Assembly: GCF_000611645.1 (NCBI RefSeq) | Contig: NW_014012360.1 | Span: 1-15,396 of the forward strand | Source of the DNA: Monoraphidium neglectum | Taxonomy: Eukaryota > Chlorophyta > Chlorophyceae > Sphaeropleales > Selenastraceae | Direction of reading: 5' to 3' | DNA: 15,396 nucleotides | Shown here: in pieces, positions 1-9,347 of the stretch | How the letters are laid out: each line of letters begins with the position of its first letter | Numbering within the stretch: position 1 is the stretch's first letter | Translations under genes and position numbers: made by a program | Notes under the pieces: generated by a model | Seen by the model: the letters and a program-made list of their open reading frames with translations, nothing else | Told to the model about the DNA's origin: nothing | The model's database searches: none

Positions 1-7
1 GCCCTAG

Positions 8-270
8 GGCCATACCTACCTGGACTACATCAAGGAGCTCTACAGCGCCACGCCAGGAGCCAACGCCACCGCAGAGCCCGCAGTGCTCAACCCTCAGGTG
101 AGGGCGAGAGCCCCGTGCTGCTTGCAACCTCGCACGCGCTCGCAAGCGCCCTGCAGCCGTTGTTTGATTGTGACATGGTGAATCCATGGGGCGGCGCATA
201 ATTCCGCGGGGTAACGGGGAGAAGCGCCTGGGGTTGCGCGCGTGCGCAATTGTGTGTGTGTGTGTGTGTA

Positions 271-305
<35 letters not shown>

Positions 306-1589
306 ACACGCACGCGTGCTCGTGCGCGTGCGCAAGCGCCGGACAAAGCTCCCCATCGGGTTGCTTAGCTGCGCGTCCGGCTGCCCTGCGACCCTCCAAC
401 ACGGCAGGCCGTCATCGCCACCAAATCCAGCCTGGACAAGGCCTTCAACGTGAGCGCCATCCAGACCCGCGACTTCCTCCTCAAGCTCAGGTAGGGCCCC
501 AAAGGTGGTTGCTGTTGGTCCGCATATCAACCACGGTGGTGCCTGCCCGGCAGGTGGCCAGCGAGTGCCGCGTGTTGCTGTCTCAAGGTCGCTCTATTTG
601 ATTTTGTGGGGCCTGAAGCGTAATCTTCATGCAGTGCCCGTCAAAGGGAGTACCTGCTGAATGAGTTGGCAGCAACAATTTTTCGGAGACACGCGCTGAT
701 CTCATCCATTGCAATTGAAATCTGCAGTGAGTCGCTTGGCAAGACGTTGGCTGAGGATGATGCCATCTCCCTGATGACTGGCGGCGTGGATTTTGCTGTG
801 ACCCAGGTGATGGTCACGATAGCCGCTGCGTGATTCACTGCAGGGGCTTGGACGATTACTAATGGTGCTACTGCCCCAGTGAATATAGCTTGCCGCTCGC
901 GCCATGGCGCCAACCTAGCAACTGCCCTCCCCTCCACAGGTCGTCGATCAGAACTGGGGCGTGCACGTGAGCTGCGGAGGCATGAGCGAGGGAGGGGCAG
1001 ATCGAGGGAACGGGCTCGGCTGATTTGCTACTTGGATGCTCTGTAAGGAGCACGTAGCAGCAAGGACTCTACACCTGCAGCTGCTGCCGCTGCTCTGCTG
1101 CCTCGCTGGCTAAGGAGCTCGTCCCGTGCACAGCCTCCCACCCTCAGCAGTCCCTGTGCATACTGTAATCCACTCATACTACTCTCAACCCGCATCCATC
1201 CAATCGTCACCACCACAGACCGTGATCCCCAAGTGGGTGTTTCAGGCAAGTATGCGGCTTGGTTTGAAATCGGCCGTACGCGGCCTGTGCAAGAACCATC
1301 CACGCGTTTGTGCGGGGAATTGGATGTTTTACGCGCTTGCCTGCAGCTCCAAACTGTGCGCTTTCAAGCTGTCCGCTTGGACTGCCCGCACCTGCGTTGC
1401 CGCCGCTGCCCCTTCTCTGCTCCACACTGCCGCCAACTTGAGATCAACCTCTCGCAACCTCCAACCAACCTATTACAGGGCAAGACTGATGGCAGCGTGT
1501 ACGAGGAGTATTCACCCGTCAGCTTCCCTGGCACTTCTCTCAACGGCACCTGCAAGTACAGCCAGAAGTACGCTTACAAGAGGGCCTGA
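8..1589 (+). CDS. 3' part of an unrecognised, probably secreted or lumenal protein (6 exons, 5' end missing)
   Basis: Exons read as 8-97, 408-490, 635-806, 940-966, 1219-1245 and 1479-1589 (stop TGA). They total 510 nt, coding 169 residues with unbroken frame at every junction (phases 0, 2, 0, 0, 0). A TAG acceptor at 5-7 shows that more exons lie to the left. Donors are GTGAGG, GTAGGG, GTGATG, GTGAGC and one GCAAGT (GC-AG intron, 1246-1478). The product begins GHTYLDYIKELYSATPG and ends KYSQKYAYKRA. It has three N-glycosylation sequons (NAT, NVS, NGT), which suggests passage through the secretory route. The middle exon encodes an amphipathic helical stretch (about 57 residues). I recognise no family and assign no function. 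No TGTAA signal was noticed soon after the stop. The two 27-nt exons are the least certain parts, although both are phase 0 with good borders. Confidence 0.62.
251..304. repeat. (TG)n microsatellite in intron, flanked by 12-bp direct repeats
   Basis: TG runs at 251-269 and 275-304 are broken by a short TACGTT-like interruption. The array lies inside intron 98-407 of the left-hand gene. The 12-mer GCGCGTGCGCAA occurs on both sides, at 238-249 and 324-335. Alternating purine-pyrimidine tracts of this kind can adopt Z-DNA; that is general knowledge, not shown here. Confidence 0.9.
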
Positions 1590-2872
1590 TGGTGCTGTGG
1601 CCCGCATGCTGCTGACCCATCCACCCATTGCCCATCACACTATTGCGTCACGGCCTACACTGGCCGACGGGCATCGGCATCAGCAGCCGAGCCTAGGTGG
1701 CCTGTGCTGCGCGTCGGTGTTTGAACAGGACGGCCCATCACAGCATGTGACTACCCTTCTGTACTGCATGCCCAAGGCCATTTAGATTGCGACCATGCGT
1801 GTGCAGCCTCCATGCGCAGTTGCTGAGAGAATCCTTGAGCCGATTTGCGGTTGAGCTCACCCTGTGACCACACGTGAGCAGGGATTGGGCACCAGCCAGA
1901 CAGCTGGTACAATCTTGCAATCACAACCTAGCATACGAGCTGTCTCGCGGGTCTGGGCTGGGAGCGGGCGCATTTCTGTGTTGACCATATCTGCACAGGT
2001 TCCTGCGAGCGTGGTTCGCTCGCGCCCTACTATTCTCATCCTACTATTCTCATCGTTGGTTTGGAGTCAGGATGACTTCCCATTTGAAATTGGATTGGTA
2101 TTTTTGCGTGTCTGCAGTTTTGCCCGACAGTCCTTGGGGCCTGCCTGAGTGACTGCCTGTCCGCCAACGCGCTTGCTGACATGTTAGCCCATGCCACCAG
2201 GCACATCTGTACATGCCCAGCTGAATCCTGCATGTTCCCAATAGTATGCTGCTGCATGTGCTGCCTGCAGCTGGTGCGAGATGGGCAGATAGTGCTGGCA
2301 GCTTGACCTGCATGCGCGCTCTGTCACGTAGAGACCAGGCTTAAGAACTGCTTGAGTTGGAAGAAATATAACAGAGGGCCTCACAGCTGACAGGACCCAG
2401 AAAATCGAGCTGTGGGTTGAGCAATGAGAGCTGGCAATGCAAACCTGCCTGTTGAGTGTGTCGTACCGACCCGCACGACTGTCCTGCACCTGAGACCTGT
2501 GGGCACCTGCAACTGCCTGGTCTGCACCTGGATAATGCCTCATCGCAGGAAAAAGAATTCACCTCCTGCTCCATCTGTATTCTACCGCGCCGAGAGGGCT
2601 GGTCACCCGGTGCATGTCACCACGCAAAGTGCCCACCTCTCGCCATTAGGAGGTGCTTGTGAAATGACATTCAACCTTCTCTGGCCGTTGTGTTCTGCTT
2701 GGCCATCAGCAGCCGGTTTTTGAATGACGTATTGGATGTGCAGGAGGATGGACAACAGCACCACACTTTGGCACGTCAGCTGGCCGCAGCACAAATCACA
2801 TGTGTATGCCGCGCCCGCGCTCTTTTCTAGCACTCCTTTCTATCACCCAATTGCGAGGGTGCACAGGGTATC
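1590..2872. other. Gene-free stretch (3' region of the left gene, then intergenic)
   Basis: Open frames here are short, lack recognisable motifs, and have a lower third-position G+C than the real genes. The only structures seen are a perfect 14-bp tandem duplication CTACTATTCTCATC at 2027-2054 and, just before it, a 7-bp stem with 5-nt loop at 2005-2023 (GCGAGCG / CGCTCGC). No RNA gene or mobile element was recognised. Confidence 0.5.
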
Positions 2873-2877
2873 TTACA
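2873..2877 (-). terminator. Candidate TGTAA polyadenylation signal for the LRR gene
   Basis: On the minus strand this reads TGTAA, about 395 bp past the stop codon of the LRR gene at 3272-3274. TGTAA is the usual poly(A) signal of Chlorophyceae. If it is used, the decayed exon at 3031-3180 lies in the 3' untranslated region. Confidence 0.4.
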
Positions 2878-3030
2878 ACAGATTGCAGTAAATCCAACGC
2901 AAACCTTCCAGTAAAGTGGCTGTGTCCCAAGCACAACCAATCTCAGCACAGTGTCTTCAGCCAGGTGCATGGAGCGTGTGCAAGACTTTGCATGCATGGC
3001 TGTAGCAACAGCCGCCATTCCCCCCCTGAA

Positions 3031-3180
3031 TCAGCAGTCAGTAGTGCAATTGATGCTGGTGCGGCGCCGCTACACACCTGTTAGAACCTCACAGCCTGCA
3101 CCCCCCGGGGCAGGCAACCAATCGACGGCCAGACTGATTTTATTGCCAGGAAGTAGCTCTAGAAGAGTCCGCCCCAGCTC
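3031..3180 (-). pseudogene. Decayed copy of the last exon of the neighbouring LRR gene
   Basis: The minus strand reads RTLLELLPGNKIS, then an in-frame TAG, then RRRTSINCTTDC and TGA. This parallels the true last exon (GTLLELYLSNNIGM, then GTSIKCTGC and a stop), with the same spacing between the LRR core, the cysteine region and the stop. At the DNA level the plus strand also aligns, for example GATGCTGGTG against TATGCTGGTG and AGCTCTAGAAGAGTCCGCCCC against AGCTCCAAAAGCGTCCCCC. The internal stop and lost GCLP motif indicate decay. It could instead be an unused alternative terminal exon. Confidence 0.6.
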
Positions 3181-3271
3181 AAGGTAGCACGTTTGAAGAA
3201 TCGCAGGCGCATCAGTGCGATACAGCAACAAAAACTATTTTTGCATGGCTGACTCAGCGGCCGCCAGTCCA

Positions 3272-5452
3272 TCAGCAACCGGTGCACTTTATGCTGGTGC
3301 CACTGCACACCTGGTACAGCCTTGAGGCCTGCAGCCCCTTTGGCAGACAACCTGTCATGCCAATATTGTTGCTGAGGTACAGCTCCAAAAGCGTCCCCCA
3401 CAGGATTCCCCAGGACTCAGGCACTGGGCCCGTCAGCTTGTTATCACTGTCGAGAGTGAGTTGGGGACGAGATGGTTTGAAAGGATGAGTCGGGGACGAG
3501 ATGGTTTGGAAATTTGGAGAGTCATGCTATGACAAGCGCTAGTACGTAATAGCCCAATCGTGTGCAAGATTCATTTGCTGACATGTCCGTCATTCGCCCC
3601 CCAAAACCAGCGTGCGGTAAACCCGCTTGCAGTGTTGTACCGACACAAAAGCCCACAGTTTTGCGATTGCCATTCCCACGCCATAAAACTAACAGCTTTT
3701 CAAACTTGAGGCGGCACTCACGAGAGCGACAGCCGCGTCAGCCGGCTCATCTTGGACCAGTCTGGCGGCAGAGGGCCTGTGAACTTGTTGGAGTCAAGGC
3801 CCAGCTCCTGCAGGGCTGACGACCACCCCTCACCAAACGCGGGGCTCAGGGTGCCGGTGAGCTGATTAACACTGCGAGAGGGTATTGGAGGGGGGGGGGT
3901 GCGCAGTGAAGCCATCAGGACCTGGGTTTGCCTGGAGGTACGGCGGCAAGGCAAAGGCGCCGACGACCAGCATCGCTGCGGGGAATCAGTTCAGATAGCC
4001 CTGCATGGAAGGATCAGGCACTCCTCCTTTGATTGCAATTTGATGCGTCTCAGAAGCCTGCACGCCTGCCCCGCACGAGCGCCGAACAAAGCTGCACGAG
4101 GTTGAGCTGTTGCGTCCCTGGCCCTCTGGAAAAGCCACCATCCAATACTCACTTTGCGTACAAGGACTTCAGGCGCCGCATCTTGGCCCACTCTGCAGGC
4201 AAGGGACCCACAAATGCGTTGCGCGACACCTCGATCCGCTCGATAGCCTGCCAAGCGGTCCCAAACTCGGGGCTCAGCGTGCCGGTGAGCTTGTTCTTGC
4301 TGTTGGTGTTCAGGGGGGGGGAAGAGGAATGCATGCAGAGAACAAGTTGTGAGGTATGTGTTGGGATCAATGAGCAGGAGCAAGGAAGCCTCAAGGCAGT
4401 CGGTACAACTGAGCTGTTGCAAGGAGCACGCGCAACCCCCAGCCTCAACCAACCAATGCCTCCACCCCTTGTCCAGTGCTCACTTCAGGTGCAGGCCTGT
4501 CAGGCGTGTTAACGCCGTCCACTCCTTAGGGATCGGCCCAGTGACGCTGCTCTCTGTCACTTTGATGTCCTCCAGCTTCGTCAAGCTTGCCCAATCAGCT
4601 GGCAGTGTGCCCGCGAGGTTGGCACCCGGGCCGCCAAACGCGATGGCGGTCAGCCAGGGGAGAGCCTTGAGAAGCTGCCCAGGCGGCAGCGCGCTCGCTG
4701 TCCTCTGCATGTCGATTGCGGCGACATTGCCCCCAATATCGCAGAAGACACCGTAAAAGTTGCAGTAACCCGTGCCTGCCCCGGCGGCTGCCGTCCAGCC
4801 AGGGAGCCTGCCTGCGGTGTCTGCCGCTGCGGCGATCGCCAGCAGCGCCTGCAGCTGCGCCTGGTGCCTGTCCAGCTGCGCCGGCGGCGGCTTCGGCGCT
4901 GGTGCGGCGTCAGCGTTGTCACCAGCGTTGTCACCAGCGTTGTCACCAGCGTCGTCACCGGCGTCGTTAACGGCTTCGTCCAGGGGGTCTGCGCTGGTGG
5001 CTTCGGTGCTTGGGCTGGACGCAGCTGCACTGGTGCTGTCACCTGACGTGGCGGAGGAGCCAGAGATCTCGTTGTCTGTCAAGAGAGCGCGCCTCCAGCT
5101 CCAAACCTCGACGCTCCCGAGCTGCCCGTGCACACCCCTACCGGCCCCGCTGGTGGTCAGGGCCAGCGCATGGCCTGCGGCAGCACGGCGAAGTCGGGTG
5201 GGACACCAGTGAGGTTGGCGTGTGTCAGCCATCGGCATGTGTGGAGAGTGCTTGCATGATGGTCAGTCAACTGAGCACACATGCATACATATGCCCTGAT
5301 AGGCTGTGACGTAATAGGTGTGCGGCCCAGCTCATCTTCCCGGTGCGCACGCCCCCTTCACAGCGACAACAGGTCGCGCCCCGCCTGCCATGCAATGCAC
5401 CTGTGGCCCCGACCAGAAGCGCGAGCACTATGTAACGCCTGAACACGTGCAT
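3272..5452 (-). CDS. Secreted plant-type leucine-rich-repeat protein (5 exons, complete)
   Basis: Exons on the minus strand are 5401-5452, 4484-5075, 4153-4299, 3722-3871 and 3272-3446, totalling 1116 nt and 371 residues. Every junction keeps frame. The start MHVFRRYIVLALLVGAT looks like a signal peptide. Then come a Ser/Thr/Ala-rich linker, an AGDN repeat (about residues 55-73), a helical cap, and a cysteine pair YCNFYGVFCD (122 and 129) like the plant LRR N-cap. LRRs follow from about 140, with cores such as NKLTGTLSPEFG and NKFTGPLPPDW. The end has a GCLP motif and three further cysteines (C-cap). No membrane segment follows the LRRs, so the protein is probably extracellular. Exons 3 and 4 are 147 and 150 nt, both phase 2 at each end, each carrying two repeats. 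An alternative exon-1 donor at 5361 keeps frame and adds 13 residues. A TATA-like stretch lies at 5534-5537. The ligand or partner is unknown. Confidence 0.8.
3458..3508. repeat. Imperfect 29-bp tandem duplication in LRR intron
   Basis: A 22-bp block (GAGT then T or C, GGGGACGAGATGGTTTG) occurs at 3458-3479 and 3487-3508 with one mismatch. It lies just upstream, in the gene's sense, of the acceptor for the last LRR exon (acceptor AG at 3448-3447). Confidence 0.85.
4913..4972 (-). repeat. 12-bp coding minisatellite, five units, encoding an AGDN repeat
   Basis: Units at 4913, 4925, 4937, 4949 and 4961 read GCGTTGTCACCA (three identical) or close variants on the plus strand. The minus-strand translation is an Ala-Gly-Asp-Asn/Asp tetrapeptide array in the linker of the LRR protein, so unit-number changes keep frame. 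Confidence 0.9.
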
Positions 5453-6933
5453 GGCGCTCCCGTTGTTGAAGAGCCGCGTCTCTCAGGGGCGGGCGAGAGA
5501 GCTTACAGTCTTGTGTCGTTGGGTGCGGAAGCGTATATGAGTTACTAGCGGCTCTAGTACGACGATTTTGGTTGATGTAACAATTTATCAGCGCCAGAGG
5601 AGTGCGAGCCTGCATGGGTCCATTCGGCTTCCTGGCTTCTCACACCCTGAACGGCGCAGCACCTTCAGTCATCCAGGCCCCAGGGGCCACCTGTCCGCCG
5701 GAAGCACGCCCCACTGCCGCCACCAAGCTTCTGCAAGATGCGTGCATTTTGGTGGTGGAGTGATTTTCTAAGGTTGTGCACGAACGTTGGCCTCAACCAC
5801 AGCCGCCACATCATCACGGATGCAAAGGCAAAGGTCTGCGACTCTTGGACAGCCGGGGGGCGCGCCACACGGCTTGTTTATGCTGTGATGTGGCTGAATG
5901 ACAGCGGAGCAACAGAGAGACTTTGCAGACCCTGACAAATGTTGTTGGGCACACCCCTGCTAATTGCTGCCTGAAATCGCTTCGACCTGGTCCCGCAGCG
6001 ACAGGAAGTCCGTCTGCTGCTGCTCGTGTGCCCCAACCCTGTCGCCGGAGCTAAGGTTGCGAGTTGCCGCCACATAATTTGCAGCATCGACAACAAATGT
6101 TTACATCAGTTGTGCTTGGGCGCGATTGGCCGCACACATGAAGCTGGGTGGTGGTACAACAGGCAGCCAGTCCGTGGGAGCCCGATGCGCGAAAAAGGCA
6201 CCGGCGCTCCCATCAAAAATCTGAAATCAAAGAGAGCTGGGCTGCGGCCGTGGGTATGGAGCAGTCCAAACCCGCCCCAAAAACTGCAGCTGAACTTGGA
6301 GTGTCCAATATACACTCATAGTGACAAGAGGTTGCTCCTCCCTAACACGTATCAGAGCGTGCATTCACTCAAGCAAAGCAGCAGGCGGACGCACGACGGG
6401 TGCAACAGCCAAAGGAAACAGCCGCTGAACCGCGTACACGGCTGCCGGGGCCTTCTGCAATGTACGGGCGCGTGTGTGCATGCTTATGCACACCAATGTG
6501 TGTGCATGAAGCCGCAAAGCAGGTTCTCGCCTTGTCCTCAGGCGGTGTCCCACACCACGGCGTGCAGGCGGCAGTGACGCAACAACTGGCAGCCAATATG
6601 GCGACCAAGGTGGAAAATATAGGTCATCTGTTGCAGAGGACGACACATGTCCAATCGCGCTCACTCGCAAGTCACTTCACTCAGCACGACGCATGCCCAC
6701 CGCGACAAACAAGTCCTTGTTGTGCCCGCGCGGCAGCATGTTGCGTTGGGCCTCTCGTAGGACTGAGGCGCCAAACTCTCTCACGCATACCCTGCAAAGA
6801 GCATGCTGCGCTCAACCGCCTGTCACTGATGTCTCCGAATCCCTCTCTCGCCCCAATCTCAAGTGCCTAAACGCCCAATTGCTGGGCGCCCGGCCAGCTG
6901 CCACGAATGGGTGGCGCCGGACGCGGAGGCTGC
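5453..6933. other. Gene-poor stretch upstream of the LRR gene
   Basis: No convincing gene was seen. The longest open frame (6026-6577, +) has unlike-protein composition and no recognisable domain. The right part may be 3' untranslated sequence of the small minus-strand gene at 6934-7356: a minus-strand TGTAA lies at 6105-6101. A plus-strand TGTAA lies near 5576. A perfect 8-bp stem with a 4-nt loop (GTGTGCAT / ATGCACAC) lies at 6474-6493, and a second GTGTGCAT just downstream could pair with the same right arm. Confidence 0.4.
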
Positions 6934-7356
6934 CTAAAGGATCTCGTCCCAGAAGGAGCGAGTGGCCGCCTGGTGCTGGTCGAGAGCTGCGGCCGCGTGC
7001 TCATCAGCAGCGGCGGCGGCCTCGGCCGCGCTGGCGTACTGCTGACGGAGCTGGTGGCTCAGGGTGAGTGTGTAGAGCCTCGGGTGCTGCGCCGCGGCGG
7101 CCGCATAGCTGCGCAGCGCGCTGGCGGGGTCCCAATCCTTCGCGGAGCCTTCCATGGCGAAGTCTGGGCGTGCAAAGAGCGGCTCGCCGCCGCTCCGCGC
7201 AGGGGGCAGCGCGCACACGATGCGCCCCGCGGGGCGGCGCACTCGCGCCGCGGCAGCAACGTGCCGGGGGGCCGCGTTCGCCACGTTGTTGGAGCTCTCT
7301 ATACGTGTGCTGTGGCGCCACATTGCTAGAAATTGGTGGGGCTTGCGCTTCTCCAC
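6934..7356 (-). CDS. Small alanine-rich protein with organelle-targeting-like N-terminus
   Basis: A single open frame of 140 residues from ATG at 7356, or 129 from the second ATG at 7323 (MWRHSTRIE). The first 50 or so residues are rich in Arg, Ala and Ser and nearly free of acids, ending VRRPAGRIVCALPPARS, which fits a chloroplast or mitochondrial transit peptide. The rest is mostly predicted helix: DWDPASALRSYAAAAAQHP, then an Ala/Gln/His-rich helix, ending SFWDEIL and TAG. Codons are strongly G/C-ending like the genes nearby. I recognise no family. The opposite strand is also open over this stretch (6907-7329), but its product is Gly/Arg-rich and shadow-like, so the minus strand is preferred. 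An unspliced upstream exon cannot be excluded. Confidence 0.45.
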   Translation of the reverse strand: MEKRKPHQFLAMWRHSTRIESSNNVANAAPRHVAAAARVRRPAGRIVCALPPARSGGEPLFARPDFAMEGSAKDWDPASALRSYAAAAAQHPRLYTLTLSHQLRQQYASAAEAAAAADEHAAAALDQHQAATRSFWDEIL

Positions 7357-7882
7357 ACAATTGCGGGTCGTGCACGTAACAAAAGGGGACTGGCTCTACA
7401 GGTTGAATACACGCAACATGTAAATCATACAATTGGACACGATCACTGTGCGGTGAGCATTTGTTTGGCAGGCGTTCACCCTTAGATTTTCCAACCCAGG
7501 CGCATGCGGTGTGGGATACGATAAGTGTATGAATCTGACTTCCACAAATGTACCAGGGTGTACTCAGTGGCCGATGTGTCACTGAACGCGCCAGGTCCCC
7601 CGACAAACGCGCAGCCGCGCGCTTGCGCCCTTGGCGCTCGTGCCGTACACGACAACGCCATGGCGGCCGCCGTTTAAGCTAGCCTCCTGCTATTGCTGGG
7701 AGCTGCGCCTCGTGGCTGCCCCCGTTGATTTCGTCCTTCTTCAAGCTCACAAGTGCGAGACTGATCGTGATGTGCACCAAGTTACCATTGAAACATTGGA
7801 CTGGGCGGCTTTGTAATTGCGGAACTTGCTGCAATGTATGCAGAACAGCCCTGCAGATGATACAATTATACAAGCAGGCAGC
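7357..7882. other. Intergenic stretch between two minus-strand genes
   Basis: No gene is supported. It should hold the promoter of the small gene at 6934-7356 and the 3' untranslated region of the SHIPPO gene. TGTAA motifs lie on the plus strand at 7419-7423 and 7812-7816, which is the wrong strand for either neighbour. No minus-strand TGTAA was noticed here. Confidence 0.4.
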
Positions 7883-9347
7883 TCAAACCAGTCTGCCGCC
7901 TAGCTGCCCTTGATGTAAGTTCGCATGAAACGACTGTCTTCCTGGCGGTGACTGTGGACGATAATATGCAGGGCCTGGGCCCCCAGTAGCAAGAAGCAGC
8001 CAGCTCGCCTGCCGGTCTGAGGTGCTCTTGAATGCACTCGTCACAGCAACGCCGCCTCCACAACCGCCACAGGGAGCGCTGGTAGAGACGCGGCAGGCCC
8101 CGCCCTCCTGCTGCCTGTTCGCCATGCCGGCTGCAGGCTTGCCCTTCGACTGCTCCGCCTGGCGCGGGTGGAACGCGGGCGGCGGGGGCGGCTGCAGGCG
8201 GCCCGATGAGCAGCCGCTGCCGGGCGCCTGCTGCCTTGACTGCGTGGCCTGGCGCTGCTGGGACACGCTGGTCAAAGACGGGCCACCGCCAAACACTGCG
8301 CTGCACATGCGCGCGCTGATGTCTGCGGCTTGCATTGCAGCATGCGCTGGGACAGCAGCACTGCATCCCCTGGCATCGCAGTAGTTGCGCCCAGCCAGCG
8401 GGCCACCTGCCGTGCCAGCAGTGCTGTGCTGATGCCACCGCCGTCGCTGCTGCTGCTGCGCCGTGCCGGGGCTGCCCCAATGGCAGGGCACGTCGTACCG
8501 AGTCGGAGGCGGTGCGGCGTCACCAGCAGGGCACGGCTGCAGCTGGAAGTTGCGGGGTGGCGCTTTGAATGCTGATGACGCGCCCGCGCGCGCCCCACCA
8601 CGTGCCCAACGGCTGCCCGCGTCCGTCCAACCAAGCGGGTCGCCTGTTCTGGTGGTGGCAGGTGCTACTGAGGCATGTGCTGCCAACGCAAGCGCGCTGC
8701 TGCTGCCTATCACGGCTGCGCAGCTGAAGGTTGGGTCAAGAGCCTCAAACCCCCCTCCAGCAGGACCACCGTCCGGCCGAGACATTTGATGAGGATCCTG
8801 TGCCGCTGGTGCCGCTGCTACCGCCGCTGCGGTTGCTGCCCTTGGAAGTGTACGGCCAAACGCCGGCGCTGTGGCAGTATTGCTTGCTGCCGTGGCAGCG
8901 GGTGACGAGCATGGCCGTTGCCCCAGTAGCAGGGAGGCGCTGCTTGCGGTGTACGCCCCTGGGCCTGCGGAGTGTCCGACCGAGCGCACACGCAAGGTGC
9001 AGCGCAGTTGAAACCATAACTGCATGTTGCGAATTACGCCTTCGGAGTAGATGCACCCTTTTGGCATTCAACGCCCGCGAACCGTTGATATGCTCGCCTC
9101 TCTGCAGGCACGCCCCCCGAAACTGTTCACCTGGCCCCGAGTACTTGAGCCTGCCGTTCAGCCGGTTCGTGCGAGACGCAAGTCCCCCGTATCCCTTGCT
9201 GGACATGGACGTCGGTCGGGCCCATTGGAGCTCGTAAGTGTGTGACCCCGGCCCTGGGCCAGCCTCAGCAGCAGCGGCGCAGCGGCTGGCGCCGCTGTAA
9301 GGCGACGCAAATCGCTCGGCGCTAACGCCAAAGACTGCAGTGCTCAT
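7883..9347 (-). CDS. SHIPPO / STPG-repeat ciliary microtubule-associated protein (2 exons)
   Basis: Exon 1 is 9131-9347 and exon 2 is 7883-8964, giving 432 residues. The phase-1 junction (donor GTGAAC at 9130, acceptor CAG at 8967-8965) joins G to GC and restores SGPGPGAYTAS at residues 70-80, a textbook SHIPPO (sperm-tail PG-rich) repeat. Other repeats are GPGPGSHTYEL (30-40), SSAFKAPPRNF with PPTRYDVPCHWG (202-236), TSAFKSTSDR (381-390), and a C-terminal GGPGPAYYRPQSPPG followed by QSFHANLH (402-423). The order, with an SSKGYGG segment near the N-terminus, resembles STPG1-type proteins, which are associated with ciliary or sperm-tail microtubules. The middle (about 80-200 and 237-380) is low-complexity Ala/Gln/Ser, as often in algae. 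Exon 2 could hide an unrecognised intron in these linkers. The gene is divergent from the hydrolase at 9663. Confidence 0.75.

Noticed and set aside
87..601. Open frames on both strands across the TG array (poly Cys-Val or Thr-His products)
   Set aside because: They are translations of a microsatellite inside an intron.
1126..1785. 219-residue plus-strand open frame
   Set aside because: It runs in a different frame through introns and the last exon of the left gene, with no domain-like sequence; the spliced frame explains the region better.
2424..3650. A loosely repeated word (GCAAACCTGCC near 2440, GCAAACCTTCC near 2897, GTAAACCCGCTT near 3615; GTACCGAC twice)
   Set aside because: Similarity is short and patchy, and its spacing does not match the LRR exon duplication; it could be chance.
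4913..4972. Possible CRISPR-like array
   Set aside because: The 12-bp units are contiguous without spacers and lie in frame within a coding exon.
6026..6577. 183-residue plus-strand open frame
   Set aside because: Composition is unlike a folded protein, there is no motif, and the codon use differs from the genes nearby.
6907..7329. Plus-strand open frame opposite the small minus-strand gene, with a TGTAA 90 bp after its stop
   Set aside because: Its product is Gly/Arg-rich and shadow-like. The minus strand has a more protein-like sequence and a targeting-like leader. Strand-specific RNA would decide.
8022..9245. Several plus-strand open frames opposite the SHIPPO gene
   Set aside because: These are antisense shadows of GC-rich coding sequence.
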